NCBI GenBank assembly: GCA_030019335.1
Contig: JASEET010000004.1
Coordinates: forward strand, 62,001 to 126,000
Source of the DNA: Candidatus Bathyarchaeia archaeon
GTDB lineage: Archaea > Thermoproteota > Bathyarchaeia > Bathyarchaeales > Bathycorpusculaceae
Direction of reading: 5' to 3'
DNA length: 64,000 bases
Part shown: positions 52,331-61,010 of the stretch, in pieces
How the letters are laid out: every line of letters begins with the position of its first letter
How positions within the stretch are numbered: position 1 is the stretch's first letter
Translations under genes and position numbers: made by a program
The notes under the pieces: generated by a model
Seen by the model: the letters and a program-made list of their open reading frames with translations, nothing else
Databases searched by the model: none
Told to the model about the DNA's origin: nothing

Positions 52331-54094
52331 TTGAGCAATGAAACAAAAACTCCTGACAAGTTCACGATAATCAACGAGTTAGCACGCCGACGTGGCTTCT
52401 TCTGGCAATCATACGAAATATATGGCGGTGTAAGCGGTTTTGTAACATATGGATTTCTAGGCGCAAAATTAAAACAGAACATAGAAAAAAAACTTAGAGA
52501 ACTTTTCGTTAACAAACTTGGAATTTTAGAAATAGAATCTCCAGTGATTTCCCCAAGCAAAGTTTTTAAAGCTTCAGGTCATGTAGACCATTTTAAAGAA
52601 CCCATGGTTGAATGCTCAAAATGCAAAAAACGATTCCGCGCAGATCATCTACTTCAAGAATTCGCGAAAATTAACGAAGCAGAAACAGAAAAGCTAAGCC
52701 TAAAAGAACTTAAAGAGGCAATTGAAAAGCACAAGATTCGTTGCCCAGAGTGCGGAGGCACCTTCGGCGAGCCAAAATACTTCTTAACAATGTTCAAAAC
52801 CACTATCGGTCCTTATTCTGAAGCTGTTGGTTATGGACGCCCCGAAGCTGCACAAGGAATATTTGTAGAGTTTAGACGTTTATATGAAATGGCGAGGGAG
52901 AAGCTTCCCTTCGGCGTCATGCAAATAGGTCATGCTTTAAGAAACGAAATTTCGCCTAGGCAGGGCCTAATAAGGCTGAGAGAATTCACCATAATAGACC
53001 TTGAATTCTTCTTCGACCCGGAAGAACCAAACTGTTTTCTCCTAAAAGACTTTGAAAACGAAACATTGCGGCTGGTTCTAGCTGAAAGTAAACTGCGCGG
53101 TTCAGAAGAAATCGTTGAGGTTACGGTGAAAGAAGCGTTAGAGAAAAGCTATATTAAGGCTGAGTGGCAGGCGGTTTTCATGGCTTTAGCCAAAAAATTG
53201 CTGGTTGATTTGGGTGTTCCGGCTGAAAAGCAGCGTTTCATTGAAAAACTTCCATGGGAACGAGCCCATTACGCTCTCCAAAGTTTTGACCAGGAGGTTT
53301 ATGTTGAACGTTGGGGCTGGGTTGAGGTGTCTGGTCACGCTTACAGAACGGACTATGATTTGAAACAGCACATGCAATTCAGTGGTGCAGATATGCGTGT
53401 TTTCAAAGAATATGAAAAACCAGTTGAGACGGAACAGACAGTCATTAAGCCTCTAATGGCTAAGCTTGGACCCGTTTTTAAGGAAGAAGCTGCGAAGGTT
53501 GCGGAGATGCTTTCTGAAGCCGACGCGGAAGAAGTTGAAGCTTCCATTAAGAAAAGTGGTTATTATATGCTTGGCAAATACAAGATTCTGCCAGAATATA
53601 TAGAGGTTATGTGTCAGAAAGTTAAGGAAAGGGGAAAACGATTTATTCCACACGTTGTTGAACCAAGTTTCGGCTCAGACAGAATGGTCCAATTCGCTCT
53701 TGAATACGCTTACCGCGTTAAGGATGATAGAGCCATACTAAGCTTTCCAAGGGACATAGCCCCGATACAAATCGGTGTTTATCCTCTAATGAACAAGAAT
53801 GGGTTGTCGGAAAAGGCATTACAAGTGTATAAGATGCTGCTTAATGAGGGTTTCACAGTGGAGTATGATGAAGCCGGTTCCATCGGCAGACGATATGCCA
53901 GAGCGGATGAAGTTGGCATACCATTAGGCATAACAGTTGATTATGAAACACTCAACGATACCACAGTCACCATCCGTGACCGCGACACATGGAAACAGGT
54001 TAGAAGCAGAATTGAGGACTTACCAAAACTTTTACACGAGTATTTCCATTGGAAGGCAGATTTTGAGGATCTAGGCAAGCCTTTTGAAGGTTAA
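52331..54094 (+). CDS. glyS: Glycyl-tRNA synthetase
   Basis: A 587-residue alpha2-type GlyRS. ARRRGFFWQSYEIYGGVSGF, the zinc finger CSKC...CPEC, FGVMQIGHALRNEISPRQGL (motif 2 area) and EPSFGSDRMVQFALEYAYRV (motif 3 area) are all there, followed by the anticodon-binding domain (DIAPIQIGVYPLMNKNG). TTG start with GAGGT upstream. Confidence 0.97.
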   Translation: MSNETKTPDKFTIINELARRRGFFWQSYEIYGGVSGFVTYGFLGAKLKQNIEKKLRELFVNKLGILEIESPVISPSKVFKASGHVDHFKEPMVECSKCKKRFRADHLLQEFAKINEAETEKLSLKELKEAIEKHKIRCPECGGTFGEPKYFLTMFKTTIGPYSEAVGYGRPEAAQGIFVEFRRLYEMAREKLPFGVMQIGHALRNEISPRQGLIRLREFTIIDLEFFFDPEEPNCFLLKDFENETLRLVLAESKLRGSEEIVEVTVKEALEKSYIKAEWQAVFMALAKKLLVDLGVPAEKQRFIEKLPWERAHYALQSFDQEVYVERWGWVEVSGHAYRTDYDLKQHMQFSGADMRVFKEYEKPVETEQTVIKPLMAKLGPVFKEEAAKVAEMLSEADAEEVEASIKKSGYYMLGKYKILPEYIEVMCQKVKERGKRFIPHVVEPSFGSDRMVQFALEYAYRVKDDRAILSFPRDIAPIQIGVYPLMNKNGLSEKALQVYKMLLNEGFTVEYDEAGSIGRRYARADEVGIPLGITVDYETLNDTTVTIRDRDTWKQVRSRIEDLPKLLHEYFHWKADFEDLGKPFEG

Positions 54095-54153
54095 GCTTTC
54101 GCTACATTTTTTAACACTTCAGCACATTTACTGTTAGAAATTTAAGCCCATTT

Positions 54154-54831
54154 TTGCGGGCGGGAAAAAGCTTGGTGCTTCCAGCAGAGACCGAAGAACG
54201 CGTGAAACGCAGAGCCTTAAACGTTTGCCGAGACCATTTCAGAAAGGTTTTAAATTTGACCAGAAAAGTTCCTCAAATGGTAGACTGCTTCATAAAAAAT
54301 GACAAAGAGAAGGCAAGGCAACTTTTTAACGAGATTAGAAGCGGTGAAGATGAAGTTGATAATGCTAGGCGTTTAGTCTCACAGGAACTTGCTGAGATAG
54401 GGGCTATTCTGCTCAGCAGAGAAGACTTTTTAAGATTCGCAAATCTGACAAGCGAAATCGCAGATTTTTGTGAGGGCATAGCTTTCCGTTTGCTTGAAAT
54501 TATGGAGCATGATTGGAATGTACCTGTAGACATAAAGAATGATTTGTTGAAGCTTTCAGAAGCAGTTTTAGAGACTGTGCTTAGGCTTAGGGAAACAATG
54601 ATGGTTCTGAGTTATGGCTCGGCTAAAGCAATGGAGAAAGCCAAGGATGTGGAGGTTGCTGAAAGGACTGTTGATGAACTTTATCGCGAACTCGAAATAA
54701 AACTTCTTAGCAGCAAGCTTGACTTTCCAGCCCTAATCCTGTTAAGGGATGTTCTACAACTCTTGGAAGATTCAGCAGACAAAGCTGAAGATGCCTCTGA
54801 CACTGCTCGCATTTTATCTTTCATAATGTAA
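54154..54831 (+). CDS. PhoU-like/DUF47 protein
   Basis: 225 residues, all-helical: VCRDHFRKVLNLTRKVPQMV, FNEIRSGEDEVDNARRLVSQ and DVLQLLEDSADKAEDASDTA, the last being the typical metal-binding E/D...EDxAD pattern. It is often paired with a phosphate transporter, which is not seen here. The start codon is uncertain (TTG at 54154 or 54172). Confidence 0.85.
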   Translation: MRAGKSLVLPAETEERVKRRALNVCRDHFRKVLNLTRKVPQMVDCFIKNDKEKARQLFNEIRSGEDEVDNARRLVSQELAEIGAILLSREDFLRFANLTSEIADFCEGIAFRLLEIMEHDWNVPVDIKNDLLKLSEAVLETVLRLRETMMVLSYGSAKAMEKAKDVEVAERTVDELYRELEIKLLSSKLDFPALILLRDVLQLLEDSADKAEDASDTARILSFIM

Positions 54832-54846
54832 AAGGCGAAAAACCAT

Positions 54847-55404
54847 ATGCCCAAAAAAATCGAAGTGGAATTTATTGAAAACTTTCTAGTTGTGTGGAAC
54901 CCAGCAGACGGTTCAGAACTTTACAAAATGGGGTTTTATGGAAAACCACTGGGGATTCCTAAGCCCAAAATCCCAGAATTTAACGTTCCGCTAATTTTGG
55001 ATTTGATGGAAGGCTTGTACCTGGCTGAAAAAGGAATAATAACCGTATATGAGGGCCCTAAAAAGAAGAAAGTAAGCTTGAAAAAGCTTCGTCAATGGGC
55101 TAAACGGTTGTATGAGGAATTCGATGGGAAATATGCTGTTTATCGCGATTTACGCGATAATGGTTTAGTTGTTACGCCAGGGATAAAGTTCGGATGTGAC
55201 TTTGCGGTTTACAAGCATGGACCAGGCATTGAACATTCGCCTTACATGGTTTCTGTTAAAAGGGCTAAGTCTGAGGTGACGGCTACGGATATTGTTAAGG
55301 CTGGAAGACTTGCAACAACCGTGCGAAAAAGATTCATCATCGCAGTGCCAGACTTAGAGAAAGAAAAAATAAGATATTTAATATTCAAGTGGTTCAAAGC
55401 CTAA
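54847..55404 (+). CDS. endA: tRNA-splicing endonuclease
   Basis: 185 residues, a homodimer/homotetramer-type archaeal EndA. The catalytic triad is in place: Tyr122 (CDFAVYKHGPG), His130 (IEHSPYMVSV) and Lys161 (TTVRKRFIIAV). It cuts bulge-helix-bulge RNA, so the D-loop insertion in tRNA-Leu at 34.9 kb is a likely substrate. It is convergent with clp1. Confidence 0.94.
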   Translation: MPKKIEVEFIENFLVVWNPADGSELYKMGFYGKPLGIPKPKIPEFNVPLILDLMEGLYLAEKGIITVYEGPKKKKVSLKKLRQWAKRLYEEFDGKYAVYRDLRDNGLVVTPGIKFGCDFAVYKHGPGIEHSPYMVSVKRAKSEVTATDIVKAGRLATTVRKRFIIAVPDLEKEKIRYLIFKWFKA

Positions 55405-55416
55405 ATAGTGTGTTCT

Positions 55417-56736
55417 CTAAAAGAGTCTCTTAAATGTTGTAGAGTTCGATTGGTTTTCTTCTGTAAAAGCTGGAGGGATCTCCTTTAGATTTTTGTCTAG
55501 TTTAACTTTTCCTATGGCAACCATTGAAACATCCTTAGAAACGGGAGTGTAAATTTTTATGACTTTTCGTCTATAGTGGATTTCAAGTAAAACACCTATT
55601 CCGAGAAACTTCCTTTCAGCGTCATATAAAGCCATAAGCAATCCTTCCTCTTCACCCTTCCGAACAACCACAACCTTCTTCTTCGTAAATTCTTCAACTT
55701 TTCTGATGTTGTCTGAGTGTAGCCAGCGGCTTCTACCTATAACCATGCAGATTTTATCCCGCAACTCAACGAGGCGCAACGGTTTCATTCCTAAAAGCTC
55801 ATAGATTTTCCATGCTTTTTTTGTGTTCCCACGAGTTACGCTTAAGCCGATAAACTCGTTCTCTTCGATTTTTAGCCAGCTTAACGGAATAGATTGCACT
55901 TTTGCGTTTTTTAAATATTTTATATACCCTAGCTCTCGCAAGCTTCTGCGTTTTTCTCTGCTTCTCTGCCTTATGGCTGATGGAGAGTCAACAATTACCT
56001 TTCTGCGTTTTTCGAGGGCATTTAAAAGTGATGCTAATTCATCTTTTTGTTGTATGCAGAAAAGGATGTCTGGGTTAAGCTGTTTAACGAGTTGAATCTT
56101 ATAGTTAACAGCGTCTTCCCCTTCAATCCAACCGTCAGTATTTACAATAACAAAGTCTAGATTGTTGCTTAAAATTTCTCTTTTTAATGAAACTAAACCT
56201 TCTATAACCTTGTCAATAGCTTTGCTTGGTGAAGTAACACCCACGAAGAAAGCGTTTTTTGCCTCTATGTTAAATGGGTCCGTTATCGGTCTAGTTACAA
56301 AAGTATAAGCAATAGTGCAGGGTGGTCCAATATCAGATTGACCTAAATCTCCATCTAGGATTGCCACTTTCTGTTTTTCATTTAACAACTTGTTTGTTAA
56401 GTATGTGCAGAGGCTTGTTTTTCCAGAATCAACAGTGCCTAACACCATTGCAGTAACGGGTTTCATCTGAAGAGTTAACAACTCTTCGTATGCTTTAATC
56501 CATGATGATGGGATGGTGTTTCCGTCAACTTCTTCGATGTTTGCGTTGTCTCCTAGTGAAATATCAAATGTTGTTGCTTCCTCAACTGTAAAGGGTAATC
56601 TTTTCCCTTCTCGTATCACAACTTTTCTTCCGTTTCTCAATACGGAGCCAAAGACTTTCACTTTACCTGAAACTACTGTGACAGAGGCTGGCCCGTCGAC
56701 TAGCAGTGTTTTTCCGCTTTCAACTGTTCGATTCAT
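55417..56736 (-). CDS. Polynucleotide 5'-kinase, Clp1/Grc3 family
   Basis: 439 residues. The P-loop VLGTVDSGKTSLCT (100-108) and Walker B LDGDLGQSDIGPP are plain; the family phosphorylates 5'-OH RNA ends. N-terminal VESGKTLLVDGPASVTVVSG and a C-terminal beta domain are also Clp1-like. Together with endA next door it points to tRNA end processing and exon ligation. Confidence 0.92.
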   Translation of the reverse strand: MNRTVESGKTLLVDGPASVTVVSGKVKVFGSVLRNGRKVVIREGKRLPFTVEEATTFDISLGDNANIEEVDGNTIPSSWIKAYEELLTLQMKPVTAMVLGTVDSGKTSLCTYLTNKLLNEKQKVAILDGDLGQSDIGPPCTIAYTFVTRPITDPFNIEAKNAFFVGVTSPSKAIDKVIEGLVSLKREILSNNLDFVIVNTDGWIEGEDAVNYKIQLVKQLNPDILFCIQQKDELASLLNALEKRRKVIVDSPSAIRQRSREKRRSLRELGYIKYLKNAKVQSIPLSWLKIEENEFIGLSVTRGNTKKAWKIYELLGMKPLRLVELRDKICMVIGRSRWLHSDNIRKVEEFTKKKVVVVRKGEEEGLLMALYDAERKFLGIGVLLEIHYRRKVIKIYTPVSKDVSMVAIGKVKLDKNLKEIPPAFTEENQSNSTTFKRLF

Positions 56737-56779
56737 CTATTTTCCTCCGTGCAAATGTATACTTTAAAAATCGTTTTGG

Positions 56780-56905
56780 GATGTTTTATTTGTTGCGTAG
56801 TAAAAATGTATGAAAAAATGAAGACAGCAGCTTAAAACATCTGGCGCGGTAACGCGCTTGCCCGCGTCGACATACATTTCCCCCGCAAACCCCCCTCTTT
56901 TTTTT
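56780..56905 (+). ncRNA. Candidate structured RNA with pseudoknot, GNRA hairpin and U-tract
   Basis: This intergenic stretch is markedly G+C-rich in an A+T-rich context. Two perfect 9-bp helices interleave: GATGTTTTA (56780-56788) with TAAAACATC (56833-56841), and AAATGTATG (56804-56812) with CATACATTT (56871-56879), giving an H-type pseudoknot. Between their 3' arms lies a hairpin GCGCG-GTAA-CGCGC (56844-56857) with a GNRA loop. A run of eight T at 56898-56905 after a C-rich patch could end it. GNRA is strand-specific, so the plus strand is likely transcribed. It could be a leader of the CPBP gene 70 bases on. No known family recognised. Confidence 0.5.
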
Positions 56906-56974
56906 GTTTTATGTTTCTTCCAAAATAGATAACTATATCTATTGTTTGGAAGGACTGTTTAAACAGATCGATTC

Positions 56975-57694
56975 ATGACATCATTAAAGTATGAGGGATT
57001 AACGCTTTTCGTTTTGCTTGCTGTTGCGTATTCTATCATAGTTGAGCAATGTGTTGTTTGGCTTGTCAGAAAGTACGTCCGGGGTCATCGCAAGGGTAGG
57101 AGTGCCTTATTATTAGTGGGCGGCTTGTTTTTGACTTCAAGGGTGTTTGTGCCTGTAGCAATGGTTGTTTGCGCTGAAAGTAGCTCTGTCGTTAGTATGG
57201 GGCTTTACTTTCCCACATCCTTCTGGGTGCTGCTCGCAACTCTCGTAGCTTTTCTGACGATGAAAAGTTTTTCATTGCTGGAGGATATTTATCGAGTAAG
57301 ATACCTGAATAAAGACCCCTACACAATTGTGAAATTGTACACCCCAGAAAATTATAAAAAAGAGTTTCTTTCTCAAGTTATTATTTCAGGGCTTCCCGAG
57401 GAGTTTCTATATAGAGGATATTTCTTATCAAGGCTAATTATGGGATTCGGCGCAATAGCAGGTATAATCTTATCTTCACTGTACTTTGGCATAGTCCACC
57501 TATGGAGTACCGTCAAAGGCAAGAGAGCCGGGGACAAATACAAAGCGTTAAGAACGTTCCTTAATGGCATAATCTATGCAACAATCTTCATATACTTCGG
57601 ATTAATACCATGTGTAATTCTTCACATTTGCGGAAACCTATCACATGGCTGGATAAGCAAACTTGTGCTCCTAAAATTGGGATTATTGAAATGA
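56975..57694 (+). CDS. CPBP-family intramembrane metalloprotease
   Basis: 239 residues with several membrane helices. The motifs PEEFLYRGYF (EExxxR) and FGIVHL (FxxxH), plus a later HICGN, are characteristic of CPBP/Rce1-type proteases. The target is unknown. Its stop overlaps the ATG of the integrase relic. Start ATG at 56975, or a nearby in-frame one. Confidence 0.85.
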   Translation: MTSLKYEGLTLFVLLAVAYSIIVEQCVVWLVRKYVRGHRKGRSALLLVGGLFLTSRVFVPVAMVVCAESSSVVSMGLYFPTSFWVLLATLVAFLTMKSFSLLEDIYRVRYLNKDPYTIVKLYTPENYKKEFLSQVIISGLPEEFLYRGYFLSRLIMGFGAIAGIILSSLYFGIVHLWSTVKGKRAGDKYKALRTFLNGIIYATIFIYFGLIPCVILHICGNLSHGWISKLVLLKLGLLK

Positions 57695-57783
57695 ACAGTA
57701 CCGAGATCAAGGCTTTGCTTGAAATTGGCTTTGAATATGTCTGCGAAAAAGATGGTTTAATGTTCTTCCGCAAGCGCAAATGA
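57691..57783 (+). pseudogene. C-terminal relic of a tyrosine integrase
   Basis: 30 residues: MNSTEIKALLEIGFEYVCEK and DGLMFFRKRK. They align almost residue for residue with the end of the integrase fragment at 8.5 kb (EIKTLLETGFEYICQKDQLMFFRKRK split: EIKTLLETGFEYICQ, KDQLMFFRKRK). The rest of the integrase is absent. The ATG overlaps the protease stop, so it may be read through by coupling, but it is best seen as the scar of a lost element. Confidence 0.8.
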
Positions 57784-57874
57784 TAAAGCTTTGTTAGTAC
57801 AGCGAAAAGTTTGTTCGTAAAAATGTGGGTGATTTAGATTTTGATTAGTGTGGTTATGTAGAGGTATTCCTCTT

Positions 57875-58345
57875 TTATTTTTTTCTATTTGGGTTAGGCG
57901 TTTTTGTTGTTTTTTTTAGGTTGATTTTCGCCATTGTTAGGCGTCTTCCTTTCAGGTGGGGTATTTGGGTTGTTAGGCGTTTTATCTGTTGTCTTGTCCA
58001 TTTTTCGGTTAGGTAGAGCAGTTTTGTTGCGGCTTTCATTTTGGCTGGATGGTGCAAGTATGGGAGGACTGCGGCTGTTATTTTGTAACAGTCTATGGCT
58101 TTTTGATATATTAAGTTGAATATTCGTGGTCTGGCTGTGGGGCGAACAACTCCTTTCACGTTCAGTTCTTTCTCTATTAATTCTCGAATTTGGTCTAAGA
58201 GCCCGTAGCCACCTGTTTCACGGTCTTTTTGGGATATTTCAAACCTGATGATTAGTTTTCTTGGCTTTTTCTTTATGTAACAGACAAATGAGCCTTCAGC
58301 ATCCGTGAACGAACCTATGTATTTCCAGTCTATTGGACGAAACCA
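57875..58345 (-). pseudogene. LAGLIDADG homing endonuclease, probably start-damaged
   Basis: 156 codons on the minus strand. WFRPIDWKYIGSFTDAEGSF contains a single LAGLIDADG-type motif (IGSFTDAEG), followed by EISQKDRETGGYGLLDQIRE, TAAVLPYLHHPAKMKAATKL and a basic tail. One motif implies a homodimer, as for small group I intron nucleases. No ATG, GTG or TTG precedes the motif in frame, and a TGA sits right before Trp1. A well-placed ATG with GGGGG upstream overlaps in the other frame (58344-58346), so a frameshift has probably inactivated it. Translation from the internal GTG at 58159 would lack the motif. Confidence 0.65.
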
Positions 58346-58417
58346 TCACACCCCCAATTAAACGGGCAAGAAACCAGTACAATGGTCTATACAATCTTTA
58401 TCGCAACCTCATAAAAC

Positions 58418-59053
58418 CTACCCACCCCTCTTATACCTATATCCATTTCTTCCAGCAATTCTTATGGCTGAGACAATGTCTCTTAATCCTCTTCTATGTT
58501 TAGTTTCACTTGTGTAACGATTCGTTCCCACCTCGCTTACACTTTCCAGCAGCACATTTGAAGATAACGCTTCATCTAAGGCTCGCAGAAGTTTCTCCTT
58601 ATACTCAGGGACACCATCACCAACCTTCACCGAAACCGAAGTTGTCGGAGTGTCCTTAAGGTTCTTTAAAATATTTTTTATTTTATCCAGAGTCTCTTTA
58701 ACGTTGAAGCAGTTCCCAGTTTCAACAACCTTTCCGTCAGCCAAAACCGCTAATCCGAAAACTTCACCAGGGTCTACACCTATAACAATTTTTTCATAAC
58801 ATTCTTTTCCCTGAGCAATCTGCAATGCTTGATTTATTAGAGCCTCCGGTTCCATTCCATCTCTAAATGTTAAAACTTTTTCATGGTTTATTAAGAGACG
58901 TTCCTCTTCTGTAGTTATGACAACTCTAATTTCTATAGGGATGGGGTCATTTGGGGTTAAGCTTAGAAACGGTATACGTTTCTTTTTCAACTCGTTAACG
59001 ATTAAATAGTAGGCTTTTCCCGAAACTGTCACTACGGCTATTTTCGCTTTCAT
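58418..59053 (-). CDS. RNase H-fold protein, archaeal conserved
   Basis: 211 residues. IVIGVDPGEVFGLAVLADGK resembles the first strand of RuvC/RNase H-like nucleases with its Asp. VSVKVGDGVPEYKEKLLRAL and the end ETKHRRGLRDIVSAIRIAG could hold further acidic positions. The fold is likely, activity unproven. It is divergent from radB, suggesting a nucleic-acid function. Confidence 0.65.
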   Translation of the reverse strand: MKAKIAVVTVSGKAYYLIVNELKKKRIPFLSLTPNDPIPIEIRVVITTEEERLLINHEKVLTFRDGMEPEALINQALQIAQGKECYEKIVIGVDPGEVFGLAVLADGKVVETGNCFNVKETLDKIKNILKNLKDTPTTSVSVKVGDGVPEYKEKLLRALDEALSSNVLLESVSEVGTNRYTSETKHRRGLRDIVSAIRIAGRNGYRYKRGG

Positions 59054-59119
59054 ATCGCTTTCCTATTTGTATTAGTGTTTGAACACAAAAGAAATTATTA
59101 GCTTCGCGGTTTATATTCG

Positions 59120-59833
59120 TTGATGTGCGTGACCGTGCTACAGAAGATTCCAACAGGCTGTGAAGCAGTTGATAAAATTCTAGAAGGGGGCTTTCCAATC
59201 GGGGATATCAGCCTAATTTATGGAGAAGCAGAAACTGGAAAAACAACTCTAGCTATGCAGTGTGCAGTGAACTGCGCGAGACAAGGTTACAAAACATTAT
59301 TTGTGGATTGCGACAGCACATTCTCTGCGCGAAGACTTTCTCAAATTGCTTCCGAAGACTTCAAAGACATTGCAGAGCTAATAATTTTAATGAGACCAAA
59401 CAATTTTAGCGAACAAGCAGTAGTTATAGACCAACTAACAGACTACATAACCAAAAGCTTTAGACTCCTAGTCGTTGATACCATCACATCCCTTTACCGT
59501 GCCAAAGTTGCAGAACACCCTGAAGAAACATTCCAACTAAACCGTGAACTAAACAGACAAATAGCGTGCTTAGCACAAGTCGCCAAAACCCAAAAAATCG
59601 CAGTTCTACTGATAAGTCAAGTGCGAAGCGTTTTCAACGAAGCCTACATAAGCATAGAACCTGTAGGCACGAGGGTTTTAAAATTCTGGGCAGACACAAT
59701 CATCGTTATGAAGCCTACTGAAAATCCAAGGATAATTAAGGCAATTTTAGAAAAAAGTCCAAAGAGAGCACGGCATTCATTTTGCCACTTGAGAATAGAA
59801 AAAACAGGAATGCGTGGGCATTTAATCCATTAA
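59120..59833 (+). CDS. radB: RadB, RecA-family recombination paralogue
   Basis: 237 residues. Walker A YGEAETGKTTLAMQ near 34-44 and Walker B FRLLVVDTITSLYR; no N-terminal DNA-binding domain, as for RadB rather than RadA. LLISQVRSVFNEA and RVLKFWADTIIVM are typical. The start is unclear (TTG, ATG or GTG within the first codons). Confidence 0.9.
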   Translation: MMCVTVLQKIPTGCEAVDKILEGGFPIGDISLIYGEAETGKTTLAMQCAVNCARQGYKTLFVDCDSTFSARRLSQIASEDFKDIAELIILMRPNNFSEQAVVIDQLTDYITKSFRLLVVDTITSLYRAKVAEHPEETFQLNRELNRQIACLAQVAKTQKIAVLLISQVRSVFNEAYISIEPVGTRVLKFWADTIIVMKPTENPRIIKAILEKSPKRARHSFCHLRIEKTGMRGHLIH

Positions 59834-59848
59834 ATAGAAAGTGAAAAA

Positions 59849-60367
59849 ATGGAAACAATATTGGAATTAATTATCGAGGCTTTAAAATTTATACTCCCAG
59901 CATACTGCGCAAACGCCATACCAGTAATCACCGGCGGAGGTCTTCCCATAGACTTCGGGAAAAAGTTCTCTGATGGAAAACCAATTTTCGGAAAAAACAA
60001 AACTTTCCGCGGCTTCTTCTCTGGGCTGATTGCCGGAATGGCTGTGGGCTTCGTAGAAAGCGCATTTTTCAAATATCATATTGCGTTCGGCTTATTGTCC
60101 TCTTTAGGAGCATTATTCGGAGATTTAACTGGAGCCTTTGTGAAAAGAAGATTTGGACTCGCCCCTGGAGATCTGTTACCTATTGTTGACCAGGTTGATT
60201 TCATCATAGGAGCAATCTTGTTTTCTCTTCCTATCTCTTTGCAAACATCGTCTCTGCAACCATCGTTCTGGAAGCTTGTTATCACAGTGTTAATTGTAAC
60301 TCCGCCCATACACTTGTTAACAAATTTTGTAGCATACAAACTGGGCTTGAAAAATAATCCTTGGTAA
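59849..60367 (+). CDS. carS: CDP-archaeol synthase
   Basis: 172 residues, about four membrane helices. LPAYCANAIPVITGGGLPID, GKNKTFRGFFSGLIAG and LGALFGDLTGAFVKRRFGL, DQVDFIIGA are family signatures. It makes CDP-archaeol for archaeal phospholipids, and is among the best markers that this is an archaeon. Confidence 0.95.
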   Translation: METILELIIEALKFILPAYCANAIPVITGGGLPIDFGKKFSDGKPIFGKNKTFRGFFSGLIAGMAVGFVESAFFKYHIAFGLLSSLGALFGDLTGAFVKRRFGLAPGDLLPIVDQVDFIIGAILFSLPISLQTSSLQPSFWKLVITVLIVTPPIHLLTNFVAYKLGLKNNPW

Positions 60368-60373
60368 TAGATA

Positions 60374-60814
60374 TTATCGACCCAGTTTAATTTGTATTGT
60401 TGTTTCGAGGAATATATATGATAGGAGTAGAAGAACTATACCTACTAGGAACATCATGTAGGCTTGTCTGGGCTTATAGGCGTATCTTGTACTTTGATAC
60501 ATAGCTATTAATCCAATAATGCCTAGTGAGTAGAGAATCATAGCAATTATGCTGTCGGTTATGAATTGTTCTGATAGCTGTGGGTAAAGGACGAGAATGC
60601 GACCGCCATAATAAACTGATGGAAGCGGCTTCATTATAATGTTATACAAGCCACCTCCAAACAAAAATACGGCAATAGCGATAGCAATTACCGAAAGAAT
60701 AAGGGTGGATGGCTTTGCTGTTGAGATTTTTCTGTAGAATCTGTTTATGGAATAGGACAGTGACGAGACTTGTTTCTTAACCTTACGTGACACTTCATTT
60801 CTCTCCGCTTTCAA
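60374..60814 (-). CDS. Small membrane protein, OST3/OST6-like pattern
   Basis: 146 residues with three hydrophobic helices after a basic N-terminus. The segment FLFGGGLYNIIMKPLPSVYY resembles archaeal proteins annotated as oligosaccharyltransferase gamma (OST3/6)-like; this link is weak. Its start overlaps the end of the next gene on the minus strand by 20 bases. Confidence 0.65.
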   Translation of the reverse strand: MKAERNEVSRKVKKQVSSLSYSINRFYRKISTAKPSTLILSVIAIAIAVFLFGGGLYNIIMKPLPSVYYGGRILVLYPQLSEQFITDSIIAMILYSLGIIGLIAMYQSTRYAYKPRQAYMMFLVGIVLLLLSYIFLETTIQIKLGR

Positions 60815-61010
60815 TCAAATATACTGCCACTTCTTTAGCCCATTCACCTGTTAATGGATTCTTGATAATTTCACTTAAATACTCTTTCCAAGAAATTTCT
60901 AATACCTTCTTCCACACTTCATATTTTTTAACAATACTCTCATAAGCCTTCCTATGTAACTCACAATAACCGTTTTCACAATCTTCTCTATTGCATATTA
61001 CGCATTTCAA
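60795..61010 (-). CDS. Small cysteine-containing hypothetical protein
   Basis: 71 residues. MKCVICNREDCENGYCELHR gives C-x2-C-x4-C-x4-C-x2-H, a compact zinc site; the rest is helical (EVWKKVLEISWKEYLSEIIK, GEWAKEVAVYLIES). It overlaps topA by 23 bases and is co-transcribed with it. Function unknown. Confidence 0.75.
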   Translation of the reverse strand: MKCVICNREDCENGYCELHRKAYESIVKKYEVWKKVLEISWKEYLSEIIKNPLTGEWAKEVAVYLIESGEK

